Below are positions 1-11,192 of a stretch of 64,000 nucleotides of DNA, one piece after another. This stretch comes from Temnothorax longispinosus (Eukaryota > Arthropoda > Insecta > Hymenoptera > Formicidae). A program made the position numbers and the translations under genes. The notes beneath the pieces were generated by a model. It was not told the origin of the DNA and ran no database searches. It was given only the letters and a program-made list of their open reading frames with translations. Each line of letters starts with the position of its first letter. Position 1 is the stretch's first letter. Where the stretch lies: assembly GCF_030848805.1 (NCBI RefSeq), contig NC_092364.1:9321770-9385769 (forward strand). Direction: 5' to 3'.

Positions 1-606
1 CGAAAGGCTCAAAACAATGTGACACACTTACTAGGCGGCCGGTCCCCTTGCGGGCCGGTCGTCGCACGAGCCCGGTTTGCCGTACGGCGCCTCTGCCCGT
101 CGTCGGGATCTCACCGCTTACGACGGCACGGCGTCTAACGGTCGAACATGAGTTTCGCGAGTTCGATGTCGAGACTCGGAATCGTCTGTAGACGACTTAG
201 GTCCCACGAACGTGGGACACCACCCCGTTCCGCCACACCTCTCTGCGTACCAGGGCGTGACTGGCCAGCTGCCGGTGCCAGCCGACAGCCGGCCGCCCTT
301 TTTGCTAGTCCCCCCCCGTCGGAAGGGGAACTCTGCAGGGTACGCGGCCTGCACGCGCGGCCTGATTGACCGCGTACATTCGCCCCATGAGGGGCGACGT
401 GGGTCGAACTTGACCCACGATCTATCTAATGTTGCGCCTTCGCCGCGGCAAAACGAATTGCTCACGGCGAATGCGCTCCGCTGCTTTCTTGGCGGACATT
501 ACCTGACTGCAATATGTCAGAAATGCCCGCCACTTCTCTACATCCCCGACCGCCGCCGCCACGACGGCCGGGAGGGAGAGATTCACACCGATCTCCCCCT
601 GCAGGA
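1..606 (-). pseudogene. 3' tail of an R1-like LINE (ORF2 C-terminus plus 3' UTR)
   Basis: On the minus strand, about 606 down to 422 encodes a short tail with the segment VEKWRAFLTYCSQVM followed by AKKAAERIRRE. This is the kind of Trp/Phe-Cys helix and charged run that ends ORF2 of R1-clade LINEs; the resemblance is from memory, not a search. After the stop at 422, positions 421 to 1 are GC-rich with no continuing frame, as expected of a LINE 3' UTR. Its upstream part is cut off abruptly near 607 where Ty3/gypsy integrase sequence begins on the other strand. It is a fragment and cannot be functional. An unrelated GC-rich chance frame remains possible. Confidence 0.4.
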
Positions 607-608
607 CA

Positions 609-1566
609 CGGCGCTGTAAACAAGATGTGAAGGAATGGTGCAAAACTTGCAAAGTTTGCGTGTCTAAAAAAGGCCCTTTGGGGAAGGGAAAGTCCCCATT
701 ACAAATTTATAATGTTGGGGCACCATTTGAAAGATTACAAATGGACATACTTGGCCCTCTTTCTATTACTACTTCCGGAAATAGGTATTTCCTCGTCATT
801 GTTGACCGTTTCACCAAATGGGTAGAGGCTTTTCCTCTCAGGAATATTAGGGCAGGTGCAGTGGCAGAAGTCTTCGTTAATCAAGTCATTTCTAGACACG
901 GGGTCCTTTTAGAAGTCCATACGGATCAGTGAAAAAATTTTGAGTCCAAACTTTTCGCAGAATTGATGAATCTCCTTGGAATTCGGAAAACGAGAACAAC
1001 TGCTCTGCATCCGCAATCGGATGGACAAGTCGAGCGGCAACATCAGACTATTGTTAATTATTTGGCGAAGTATATTTCTGAAAGATTGGGATCGCTGGAT
1101 CCCTATGTTTTTATTGGCTTACAGATCTTCTAAACACGAGACTACTGAAGTAACTCCCGCCGAGATGTATTTTGCCCGAGATCTTAGGTTGCCGTTAGAT
1201 CTGCTTTTAAAAAGTCCTCCAAGGGGAGGATCTCAGTCGGTTGGAGGTTTTATTGGGAATTTGAAGGAAAAATTGGATAGGATTCATTCAAACGTTAGGG
1301 AACGTATGGATGTAAAGTCTTCACGAGTAAAGTCTTGGTATGATCGGAAGGCCAGGCAAACTCTTTTTCAAGAAGGGGAAAAAGTTTGGTTTTATAATCC
1401 TCGAAGGATGAAAGGTAGAGCCCCTAAATTGCAGAGCAATTGGGAAGGACCTTTCTTAATAGTGAAAAAATTGAATGATGTGGTCTATTGTATTCGAAGG
1501 TCTATGAGACATAAGAAGAAAATTGTGCATGCGGATAGGTTGGCTTCCTTTTCCGAGAGACAATAG
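609..1566 (+). pseudogene. Ty3/gypsy integrase, 5'-truncated and broken
   Basis: This is the C-terminal part of a gypsy-type pol polyprotein, the integrase that joins element cDNA to host DNA. It opens inside the HHCC zinc finger (CKTCKVC about 639-659). It then shows the catalytic core: the first Asp in MDILGP (about 739-756), the second in HTDQ (918-929), and the Glu in SDGQVERQ about 30 codons later. The Gly that normally follows HTDQ is replaced by a TGA stop at 930-932. Near 1080-1085 a one-base shift moves the rest (from KDWDRWIPMFLLAYR) into another frame. The chromodomain-like tail ends with stop 1564-1566. Everything upstream (gag, protease, RT) is missing because LINE sequence replaces it at about 608. 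Confidence 0.85.
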
Positions 1567-2254
1567 AGTTTGATAGGGAACAGGGCTTGTTATAGATTAG
1601 GTTGGGTGTGAAAATTTGTGGGGAAGGTAAATTACGATAGAAATTAAGATTGTTGTGTTGCATTGTTTACTGCGCGTGTTATTTTGTTCTTAGAAATTTA
1701 CGGAAGCTGAAGCGGTCGTAACTCCTCGCCGAGTTGGACATTTTGGGAGTTGGCTTTTTGCCGAACTTAATACCGGCGAAGGATAAGTTACGAAGTTAGA
1801 AGACTGCCTCTTTCACGGTTGTTTGATCCGTGGTTTTTCCGTGAGACATAGGGCAAATGCCGAGGCAGGGACTTGGGGAGTCTTTCGAGACGTTGGGTCC
1901 ACGGTAAGCTTCCCCCCTTGTCCGAAGATTTAGAAGAGGAGCAGCGACATCTCCGACGACTTCGGGAGCTGAGAAGAAGAAGCCTGTGTTGGGAGGCGAG
2001 ATCTCCTGCGAGAGAACTGATGATGGGTCGCCCTGGAGTCGGCAGGGGGGAGAGAGTATCTCCTTCCGGAAGATGTCGATTGGAAACTCGCTCTGGACTT
2101 CCGGAGTACGGTTGGGACCGAGGAGAGGACGGTGCCCGGTAACCTGTGGCAGCAGCCTAGGGTAGGGCAGGAGGCCGTTCCGGTACCCTGGAATTGTACG
2201 GAAAAGTTCGCCCAGTCAGGAAACTGCCCCTTCGGATTGTCGGGACGACAATCT
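1567..2254 (+). other. Ty3/gypsy 3' non-coding spacer
   Basis: This lies between the integrase stop and the polypurine tract. A GC-rich open stretch at 1873-2142 is Arg/Glu/Leu-rich, without a signal peptide, membrane segment or furin-like site. I therefore do not call it an env gene. No other feature is seen. Confidence 0.5.
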
Positions 2255-2269
2255 AAAGAAGGGGGGCAG
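2255..2269 (+). promoter_or_regulatory. Polypurine tract of the Ty3/gypsy element
   Basis: The run AAAGAAGGGGGGCAG sits immediately before the LTR start at 2270. That is the expected position for the plus-strand primer of reverse transcription. Confidence 0.75.
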
Positions 2270-2570
2270 TGTTACGCCCGTGCCGAGACATTCGTACTTG
2301 TGGGCTGAAATTGGCTCCGCTCCGCAGAAGTTTCAAACTGAAGCGCGTCCCTTGACAACGGGGACGCATAGAATTATTGATTTAATTACCGCCTGTCAGA
2401 TTGATCTGGTGACTCGTTTCGTTCGGACCGGTTTCCCAGAACTCTTTATTGTATTCCGTTCTGAGCCTGAATAAACCCGAGTTCTTTTATAATTACGAGA
2501 GTGGTTATTTCTGCGATCCCGGGAGTACGCGGACGCGTTCGCGAGTGCGCGCGACTCGAAGAGCGTAACA
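2270..2570 (+). repeat. 3' LTR of the truncated Ty3/gypsy element (301 bp)
   Basis: The LTR begins TGTTACGCCC just after the polypurine tract and ends GAGCGTAACA, so the tips TGTTAC/GTAACA are perfect inverted repeats. An AATAAA polyadenylation signal lies at about 2471. No matching 5' LTR is in the window and the element is 5'-truncated, so the target duplication cannot be checked. Confidence 0.8.
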
Positions 2571-4824
2571 ATAACACGTTCAGAGATATATTATACTGAC
2601 AAAGCGTGCAATACATATATCTATAGGATTTATTATTTAATATATAAATATAAGTTATATAAATAAGACCGCGGCGTTTTAAAATAATATATTGTACGTA
2701 CAATTATAAAATAAACCAAAATATGTATATTTTAACAATAACATAAAACGTACTTAAGACGGTCTTGAAATAAGAATTCGGACTATGACCGGCATTGACT
2801 CGTTTTTATTAATTCGTCTTAAGTATGTTTTAAGTTTGCAACCCGATTTCCCTCGGTCTCGCTGGCCGAGGGGGCGCGGCTGCAAATTAACCCGCTGATT
2901 GCCGGACAATAGCTCCAAGAGGAAAACGAGGTCACGTCTCTTACCAGAATTCCCGTATCTGAGGTCTTGGGCGATATCTTTCGATTGGGCGCCAGGTGCG
3001 ATTATAGACGCGCACCGCGTCTCGATAGCGTTCGCCTCCTTAGTCTCGCCACGAGCTCAGGGCGTAACTCCGCGTGGAAGGGTTGAAGGTGGAGAAGGAG
3101 CGTGACGCAAGCAACACACAAAATAAAGCTCGGCGATAAACAATATGAATCAGATATATTTCACATAATGAGCGAACAAATCGTATCGGGAAACAAAGGC
3201 CGGATATCGCTCGAATAGCCGGTACCAACGTGGTAATCGGATCGGCAGTTAAAGCACGCGCGGAGTGCGTGATGTTCACGCCCGCGAGACTCTTTTCGCG
3301 AACGAAGCTCTCAAGCAAGCCCAGCAATCTCGATTTGGATAAGCGTGACCATGCGATAACGCCAATCCGCCCACGCCTTAATCCCCAGATTTCGAACGCA
3401 CGGCGATTCTTATACGCACGACATAAACGATTCTTATTCACCTGACATAACAATTCTCACGGGCTCGACATAAACGATTCGCACACGCACAATACAATAT
3501 ACGCAACGCCATATAATGGCGCGCTCGCGAGATTCTTTCTCGAGCAGACGCGACGATATTTGCCCGCGTACGCGACGCAAAATATCCGCGAGGCTCGCGA
3601 TGCACCACAAAGTGCCCGGCGCGGTCCCTCCCGACACGCACACGGGACTTCCGCACACGACACGCAACAATATACCCGAATACGCAACACTAAACACAAT
3701 ATGCACCGAAGCGTACCGCCCACGGCACACTTCCGTCCGCGATTCACAAAACACGCACGGCGATAACCGCGAATTGACTGCCGATCGTACGCGAGCTTTC
3801 GAGTAGGGCTTTCAGAAATGTTTCTGGCTACGATCCCGGCCGGCCACGTGCCCGCGATCCCGACAAACAGCCGCGATAATCTTCCCGGCATCCACAACGG
3901 CGGGAGCCGGTATCTAAATACGACACGTAATCAGGCCGATTCACACGGTAATCTATTCGATATACGCATTTACTGGCGCCGGGTCGCGACCGAGATCGAG
4001 CCCTCAATTATTAGGCAGCACCGGAGTGGAGATCTTACAATTCGGCTGCTCGCTGCTGCTCGGCGGCGTCGGGGCGCTCGTCCAGGGGTGGCTCCTCGTC
4101 CGCGGCTAGATCGACAGTGAGGAGCGGTCGGCTCGGCGGGACCACGCCGGGCCCCCGCACTTGCGCCCTCAAGCTCGCGGTTCTTTCGCCCCGCCGATTG
4201 GTCGTGTGTGTCGCCCTGTTCGCGACGTTGCAGACGATTTCCGTCATTTTCCCGCGGCCCGTTTGATTTAGCTGCTGGTTGTGCGCGGGCCCCTCGCGGT
4301 TTCCCGCCCGGCTGGCCAGGCCGTGGCGGCGCCGCTCGGCCCTCGGGGCGCCGTCGGGTGAAGTGTGCGGGTCGTCCACCCGCGCTGCAGTCGCGGTGGT
4401 GCACCCGTGCTCATGGTGCGGCGGGGCCGTGGTACGCTGTGCGAGACATTTCCGGCGCTTTCCCAGCGGCAGGTCCCAGTGGCCCGCCCGTCGGCCGACC
4501 ACTCCACCGTGCGTCCTCCGAGCGCCCGTTCCTCCCTCGTCAAGACTATCGTCGTTACATTTGGTCGTGATCCCACGCTCCGGCACCACCTGTCATCCCT
4601 ACGGAATTTAGCTAGAAAAGGTTAGTTAGCACGGGTAGCCCTTCCTCGACCCGAGTCGAGGCGCCATCCCTGACCTTTCCCTCGGCCGAGCTACCGTCTG
4701 GGCGGAGGACGCGACAAATGTCACGTCACAAGTTATAATTAATAATTATATACATATATTTTGATTTATTTTAGAATTGTACACAATTATTCTAAGACGC
4801 CGCGGTCTTATTTATATATTTTAT
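2571..4824. other. Unassigned stretch, AT-rich then GC-rich; hairpins only
   Basis: No gene recognised. At 2742-2833 an 18-bp inverted repeat (TAAAACGTACTTAAGACG and its near complement) flanks a loop of about 54 bases. At about 2850-2873 a GC hairpin pairs CCCTCGG with CCGAGGG. Positions 3000-4700 are CpG-rich with many overlapping open frames on both strands, full of Arg, Ala, Pro and Gly; that is what GC-rich DNA gives by chance. The segment could be a decayed LTR-type element, but I found no termini or duplication. Confidence 0.3.
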
Positions 4825-4834
4825 ATCTATATAC

Positions 4835-6051
4835 TGATACGTCTTTATTTCAGCTATGTGCCAAGAAAGGCGTTTTTTTTTCAGTAAAAACGTACCCAAA
4901 AACCTTTACAAGTTACAGCATTCAAGATAAAAAAACCTTTACAAGTTACAGCCTTCAAAATAATCTCATGTTCCCCAAATAACCTGACCATTGTGCGGCC
5001 TCACAGTTTAAATGGCATTTTGAAGGGACGTACCCGACCCTGTACATTTCTCTCATCCTATTCCGTCCTGACCCATGGCCTTATACATTCTCGTACCCTT
5101 CCTCCCCTTCTCGTTCTTTATCCCTTTCCGCCGCTGCATCCTTTCCTTCCAATGCTCCCTTTTCTCTTCTTCCTTTCTACTGGCGATTTCAATACAAGAC
5201 TCTCTTTACCTCTTCAACTCTTTAGATCCTCCTTCATGTGCCTCCTTCCTCCTCGCTCCTTCTCCTCTTCCGATTTCCTATCACCTCTTCTTTCCGTTGT
5301 CCTCTCTTGCGTGTCTCTTCCTTTTCCTTTACCCTCTCCTTTCCTGTTTTTTCTTGATTCTTCGCTTCTTCCTTCCTCCTCGCTTGACTCAATTTCGGCC
5401 CACGTGCTCTCGCCAGTCGCTCCTTTCTTTCGATCGACCCACCATCCTTGATCGATTACGCATCGACCTCCCTAGCAAACCCCCATCTCTCATTTGCCGC
5501 CATGCGCAGGCACCGCAAGCTTTATGCTGCACCTCGACGCCCCGCAGTGGCGCCAACTCACTCTTTTGGAGGGGTCGGCACCCCGCGCCGTCTCAACCCC
5601 AGCCGAAGTCCACCATCGCCACGCCATCTCGCCGACCAACCACGTGCGTTTCTTACATTGATCCCTTCCATCGATCTCTCGAATCTCGCCACTTATCCAT
5701 TGCACACGTTGCGAAGACGCGCGGCCTCTTTTATCACTCTTGCCTCTGGTGCCACCTCCTTCATTGCCCAAGTTCGCCGTCATCCTAACCTCTCTCTCAG
5801 GCCTCCTCTTCTCGGACAGATTCCTGCCGTTTCGCTATATTTTCCACCTCGCCTCCATTTACTCCTCTTCTTTTCCGCTTCCTTCACGCCTGCCTTTCTT
5901 TTTCCACGATCCCACACCTCTACAAAACCTTTTTCCGACACTCTTTTCCTCCCATTCCACGCTCCACCTGTTCCCCCGCCGAGGACTACGGGGGACCTCC
6001 ATAATTTGTATTCGTCAATATCTTATTGCATTCTCTTTTCAGCTTCACTCA
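4835..6051 (-). mobile_element. LINE fragment, 3' end on the left, with 10-bp target duplication
   Basis: The direct repeat ATCTATATAC occurs at 4825-4834 and 6052-6061, exactly flanking this block. Read on the minus strand the block is strongly purine-rich (plus strand pyrimidine-rich at 5040-5960) and ends with an AATAAAG-type tail. The motif ACCTTTACAAGTTACAG and the neighbouring CGTTTTT...ACGTACCC match, in reverse complement, the independent insertion at 42347-42736. The minus strand reads as charged Lys/Glu/Arg-rich peptide broken by stops, so no functional protein remains. The family is unnamed by me; a non-LTR element is inferred from the variable 5' truncation and target duplications. 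Confidence 0.6.
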
Positions 6052-6092
6052 ATCTATATACATATATTTATATTTTCCTCGGTTGCATGATC

Positions 6093-8601
6093 GAGTTGAC
6101 ATTGTTCGTGGATGTCGCGATCGCGAATTACTCTGAGAATAAAGGCACCGCTTTGCTCACGGTCGATCAAAGACGATGGTGAGGCGTCGCATATTTGATT
6201 AGCGAATGTCGCGATTTCTATCACGATCTACAAATTGCGAATTTTTGTTGGGATGCAGGTGCGACTTGAAAAAACGTCTGAAGATTGCCCAACCGCTGCA
6301 TTTACCACCCAGACCGGACGGCAAGATGTTCCGCGCTTTCATCTATGACATCACGCAGAACATTTATTTCAAGAGGTTCATCGCCGCAATGGTGCTCGTG
6401 AACAGCGCCCTTCTGTGCGTTTCTGTAAATTGAACAAATAAGTAATTTTCAGATACATGAGACCCAATAGATATTTATCAAGGCCAATCCACTGTCAATA
6501 GAATCATGCAACTTTAACGAGCATTGCAAAAAAAATATTTCTTTGAATCATTTGCTTCTTGTCGGTTATCATTAAATTATGGTAAAAATAAATGTGGCAT
6601 ATTTGCTTGTGTTTATTCTGCCATCTTGCTACCTGTTCTTTTTTTATCCTGCTCACCCGAAGTGGAGACTCGAGGAGAAACACACGGAAGCTTTGGCTAC
6701 AGTCTCCACGATCCTGACACTGGTCTTCCTCGTGGAAGTAATCATGAAAATTATTGCTTTTACACCATGTGGCTATTGGCAGTCCAGAAGAAACAGATAC
6801 GATTTGCTCGTGACAGTCGTAGGCGTTATTTGGATGATCATACACTGCACGATGCAGGTATATTCAAGAATCCTTTACATCGTACCTTTCTTTCGTCTAC
6901 CACTCGTCGTTCACTCCCACGGTGTCATTTTGTTTTACTATATTGTTTTCAGAACGATCTGTCCTATGTAATTGGATTTATGGTCGTGATTCTGAGATTC
7001 TTCACCATCACCGGCAAACACACCACTCTCAAGATGGTAATGTTGACGGTCGGTGTGCCCTGCAAGAGCTTCTTCATCATATTCGGCATATTTCTTCTTT
7101 TCTTCTATGCGTTAGCCGGCACCATAATCTTTGGCACAGTGAAATACGGAAAAGGCATAGGAAGATGAAAAAAATATCTACGAGATTTTAAGATGTGTAA
7201 ATATATATAGAATACACACGCAATGTTTAATATAGATTTTCCAAAATAATACTAAATTTTTCTTTCACTCTACAATATTTCTTCATCTTGCCCTGCCTCT
7301 GCTTGGTATATCAGAAGTAATCTCTTTGCAATCTAGACGCGCTAATTTTGAATCACTGGTTACTGGCGTGGCAATGCTCTTTCGCATAGTGACGGGGAGG
7401 ATTGGAACAAAATTATGCACGACTGCATGATACAGCCACCCTATTGCACGCCGGCGGATAACTACTAGGAAACGGACTGCGGCAATTTCCACGCTTCTCT
7501 AATTTATTTTTGCACTTTTTACGTCATCATCACTTACATCGTCTTGAATCTTTTAGTGGGTACGTATACAACATACTTGTGCAACAAGGAAGCTTACACG
7601 AAATCACGTAGATTACAAAAGAGAACAATATATTTTGTAATCAGTTTTCTACAGTGATTTAATACAAGGATTAAAAATCTTTCTTTTCGAACAGCTATTA
7701 TCATGGAGAACTTTTCCCTATTCTATTGAAATGAAGAAGACGCGTTGTTATCGTACGCCGATATAAGGAATTTCCAGAACACGTGGAACGTCGTTGATAA
7801 CCATCAGAAAGGTGTTATACCGGTGAAGCGGGTATGGTTTTATCTCGAATAAGAAAATCCTCGTTATATTGACAAAACGCAATCTGTAAGGAGCAAATGC
7901 TGACGTTAGCGCATTTTAGGTGAAGTTTATCTTGCGGTTATTGAAGGGCAGATTGGAGACTAATCCGCAAAAGGATTGTCTGCTCTTCAAATACATGTGC
8001 TACGAACTGGAACGATTGCACAATGGCGAAGACGTTACCTTTCACGATGTTATTAAGTAAATTCCACAAAACGGATTGTGAAAATAATATTAAACATTTA
8101 GCAGCTTCTCAAGTAAAATTCTTAGATGCTCAGATTTCTCAAATCTTTGATACGATAAGACGCGCAGAGTTTCTTCTTTTCCCTTTTACATTTTTCAATC
8201 TGAAATTTTCACTCATATAAAGGACAATATGAAACCTTTTATAATATTTTGAATTGTAGGTATTGTCAATACTTTTCTAAATTGAAGAATTTTTTAATAT
8301 GTTATCGTACCGCTCAGTGGACATAAAGAAAGCGCTTCAATTAGAGGAACTTCTTACACGAGAAGAATTCGAGTACATAATCGAGGAGGAAATTGATAAG
8401 AATACTATCAGAACTTGGTTACAGGGCTGCTTGAAGAAGATACGAGCGGTGAGGATAATTTGATTCAAAATCGCATTAGGGAAATAATAATCGCTTTTTT
8501 TGCAGAAACAAAATAATCTTATTGCTGGGTTTCGTGCTACAAATAATGCGGCTATGCTCACTCAAGATGTAGAGAAGGGTAAAAAGGAGAAGACGGGATG
8601 G
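6093..8601 (+). pseudogene. na: Broken duplicate of NALCN / narrow abdomen (domain IV to C-terminus)
   Basis: NALCN is the sodium leak channel that sets resting excitability. Nine exon-like blocks: 6093-6178, 6259-6424, 6663-6857, 6953-7164, 7337-7559, 7695-7831, 7920-8056, 8298-8448 and 8506-~8601. They encode the III-IV linker (LFVDVAIANYSENKG, then CDLKKRLKIAQPLHLPPRP), IVS1-S3, the S4 helix (VVILRFFTITGKH), the pore with GEDWNK, S6 and the C-terminal helices. Most junctions keep GT-AG. Damage: donor GT to AT after 7164; one base lost near 7393-7397; TAG at 7466-7468 where Trp is expected; TGA at 7727-7729 where Ser is expected; acceptor AG to AA at 8296-8297. Introns are retained, so it is a segmental, not a retroposed, copy. 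It abuts a LINE on the left and the minisatellite element on the right. Confidence 0.9.
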
Positions 8602-8639
8602 TCCCGATTGCGCACATTACAAATCGAACACGACAATAT

Positions 8640-8922
8640 TTTCCGATCGGACACATTCCCGATCGTACACGGTAACGATCGGACACGGTGTTGATCGGAC
8701 ACGGTGCCGATCGGACACGGTATCGATCGGACACGGTGCCGAACGAACACGGTAACGATCGGACACGGTGCCGATTGGTCACGGTGTCGATCGGTCACGG
8801 TGTCGATCGGGCACAATGCCGATCGGACACGGTGCCGATCGGACACGGTGTTGATCGGACACGGTAACGATTGCACACGGTGCCGATCGGACACGGTAAT
8901 GATCGGACACGGTCCCGTTTGG
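8640..8922 (+). repeat. 16-bp minisatellite array, about 18 units
   Basis: The consensus unit is CGATCGGACACGGTGC, with the last two bases varying (GC, AA, GT, AT) and occasional core changes such as CGATTGCACACGG. Because 16 is not a multiple of three, the array gives long meaningless open frames on both strands. Confidence 0.95.
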
Positions 8923-9532
8923 AAATAAAATACGAAAGTTTATGTAAATGTTTGAAATTGAACAAACAATAATAAACTAAAAAACTGTAGCATTACGCGA
9001 GGTTAAAACATCTGTGATCGTATTATGTATTTATATTACTTATTTGCAGATAGCACATTAAGCGGTAGGCAGAACTAAAAATCTATATAAGGATACGTAT
9101 TATACTCTAATATCGTATACTTCAAGTATGAAGTCAATTGACATATTTCCTAACCTCAAACTGTCCTCTCATTAGAGTGCTTTATTATATTGCTTTTACA
9201 GTCTTGAACAGTACATAAAATTTCGAAATATTTTTTTTTTTTTAGACAAAATGGCGTTAAATGAGTATACTTTTGTCGATAATTGTTTACATGGAGGGGA
9301 CCACTTTGGATGACCTTGATATTTTAGTATGTTGTCAAGGTCACCCTCCTGAGTGACCTTCAGAAGGTTTCAGCCCGCGCTCGTTATTCGTTAAAAAGTT
9401 ATTAACCAAAAAAGTTTGGAAAATATAGCAGCTATTTTGAGTATTGAAAGGCATAAACTACTAATATATATGTCGAAATAGTTCACACATACACTTGTTT
9501 TTGTTTACTTTTTGTTTAGTTTTGTTTAGTTT

Positions 9533-9815
9533 AGTGACGCGCTTTAAACAGTTAAATACTGTTGAAACGCGTCATCTAACCTATGTAGATTAGTGACGCG
9601 CTTTAAACAGTTAAATTACCTTAAAGCGCGTCATCTAACCTATGTAGATTAGTGACGCGCTTTAAACAGTTAAATACTACCTACATAGGTTAGTGACGCG
9701 TTTTAAATAGTTAAATACTGTTAAAGCGCGTCATCTCTAATCTATGTAGGTACTATTTAACTGTTCAAAGCGTGTCACTAATCTACATAGGTTAGATGAC
9801 GCGCTTTAAAAATTG
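9533..9815. repeat. Cluster of direct and inverted ~60-bp repeats
   Basis: Units built from GTGACGCGCTTTAAACAG and AACCTATGTAGATTAG recur about five times in both orientations. They form several possible hairpins at the right end of copy A. Copy B has only a single unit at this end (18334-18364), so the cluster expanded in copy A. Confidence 0.85.
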
Positions 9816-10806
9816 TAACAGCCTGACTTTAGTATCGAACGCGGACTAGCTCGCCGGATCAGGAGTTCGATGAAAAGCCCAAAGACAATAATCAATTTAG
9901 GTTGTACATGCAGTGGTTTATTCAGTTTAGTATATACACGGAGAGTAACGTTAGCGCGGTATTCAATATAACGCAAGGACGGGCGGGGCGCGATATATAC
10001 AGCGAAGGGGTAGTACAGGCGCGCTCGGCGCGGTAACGGAAACGCAGTACTTGGTACAGTCTGCAGAATAACAAGCGTGGTATTACAGGTAGTGGATGTG
10101 CACTCGATAACGAACGCGGTATTATAATACTAGACGGACTCGGTATTTTACAGGTAGTGCATGTGCACTCGACGCGGGGTACGGAGTAACGAAACGCGAT
10201 GTTGCATCGCTAAACGAACGCGGTATTACAATGCGGGGTGAGTGCGGTATTTTACAGGTAGTGCATATGCACTCGACGCGGGGTACGGGATAACGGAACG
10301 CGATGTTGCATCGCTAAACGACCACAGTATTCCAATGAGTCATAACGCGTGCGGGAACGCGATATGTATAGCGGAGGACTGCAGAGTCCCGGGGCGATGG
10401 CACCGAGAGTACTCAATGCGAGGCCGAGCGTGCTCGACCCCGCGAAACCGTGCCGTCGGGGTGTGTGATGGAAGGCGGGGACACCTGAGAGTACTCAGTA
10501 GAGGCGCAGAGCGCTGAACCCCCTTGCGTGTCGCCCTAGGAAATCGTAGGTAAGCTTCGTCAGGAGCAGCGGAAAGCCGTGGTGAAGACAAAGTTCCTTC
10601 GTGCCAGAGCGCCAGGGCTTATATACCCCGGCGCGGAGGAATTCGCTGGGAGGGAGGCCGGTCGTCAGGCGAGCCGCGTGGGGGTACGCTGATGCGAGCT
10701 TGCCTTCGGCGTGGATCGTCTTCCTCCGGCGTCTGTCGGCGCCGTGCGAGAAGGCACCGGTGCGGCGCACAGTGGGGCGAACGCCTTATTTTTCGGTAAT
10801 TTGCTT
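9815..10806 (-). other. Possible decayed LTR on the minus strand
   Basis: Read on the minus strand, the left end closes with AATAAACCACTGCATG (about 9925), then GGCTGTTACA, as at the 3' end of an LTR (polyadenylation signal, U5, terminal CA). No matching start or target duplication was identified, so the boundary is uncertain. GC-rich open frames at 10242-10810 on both strands have no recognisable content. Confidence 0.3.
10139..10345 (+). repeat. ~107-bp imperfect tandem duplication
   Basis: CGGTATTTTACAGGTAGTGC followed by CACTCGACGCGGGGTACGG appears at about 10140 and again at about 10247, each followed by GATGTTGCATCGCTAAACG. A more divergent third copy precedes at about 10078. Confidence 0.8.
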
Positions 10807-10811
10807 ATAAC

Positions 10812-11143
10812 TGTTAAGATCAATGGTGCGGGAGTGGTGAAGTCAATGAAACGATGAGGATTAACGAGTTTCTATTTAATACGTTATATACATCTTTATA
10901 CTGTATATGATACGCTTACGCTGGAGCGCTCGACCACGTGTCGGCTTCGAGAGAGTCTCGTATCTTTCTGAGTATGCTCGCACCGCGCGTCGCTTGTGTG
11001 GTGTCCTTCTAACGGACGCTATACCTTTTCCCCATCTATGCTTACGTGCTCGTTGCGTGCTCGTCGCGTGCTCCCTCAGTGTCGCTCAGTCGTACATATA
11101 CATGTCCTTACATGACTAAGCTAAATTTACTTATTTCTCAACA
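10812..11143 (-). repeat. copia 3' LTR
   Basis: This is the 332-bp LTR at the left on the plus strand. Just inside it (11144-11152), the minus strand reads AAGGAGGCG, the likely polypurine tract. Confidence 0.95.
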
Positions 11144-11192
11144 CGCCTCCTTAAATTTAGCTTTTCTTATCATTTTACACTATATAATTTTC

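Larger units (their letters stand above)
8602..9819 (+). mobile_element. Minisatellite-carrying repeat element, copy A
   Basis: This begins TCCCGATTGCGC and continues through a 16-bp tandem array, an AT-rich segment, a block with GTGACCTTCAGAAGG near 9353, and a terminal cluster of short direct and inverted repeats ending near TTGTAAC. Copy B (22195 down to 18334) matches it at near identity in reverse complement outside the array, and both share the same left terminus. No coding capacity is evident. The superfamily is unknown: the TC start recalls Helitrons, but no CTRR end or 3' hairpin is seen. Confidence 0.7.

Noticed and set aside
1873..2142. Possible env-like gene between the gypsy integrase and its LTR
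   Set aside because: Arg/Glu/Leu-rich with no signal peptide, cysteines or transmembrane segment.
3040..4625. Many overlapping open frames on both strands
   Set aside because: The sequence is CpG-rich, amino-acid content is low-complexity, and no domain is recognisable in any frame.
4993..6090. Plus-strand Ser/Leu/Phe/Pro-rich frames resembling membrane proteins
   Set aside because: They read the pyrimidine-rich complement of a minus-strand LINE fragment bounded by a 10-bp duplication.
7283..7492. Minus-strand 69-codon frame
   Set aside because: Shadow of NALCN pseudogene exon 7337-7559 on the plus strand.
8558..8928. Long open frames on both strands with repeated Arg/His/Cys-Pro-Ile motifs (also 21574-22266)
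   Set aside because: They are translations of the 16-bp minisatellite; the 48-bp superperiod keeps several frames open by chance.
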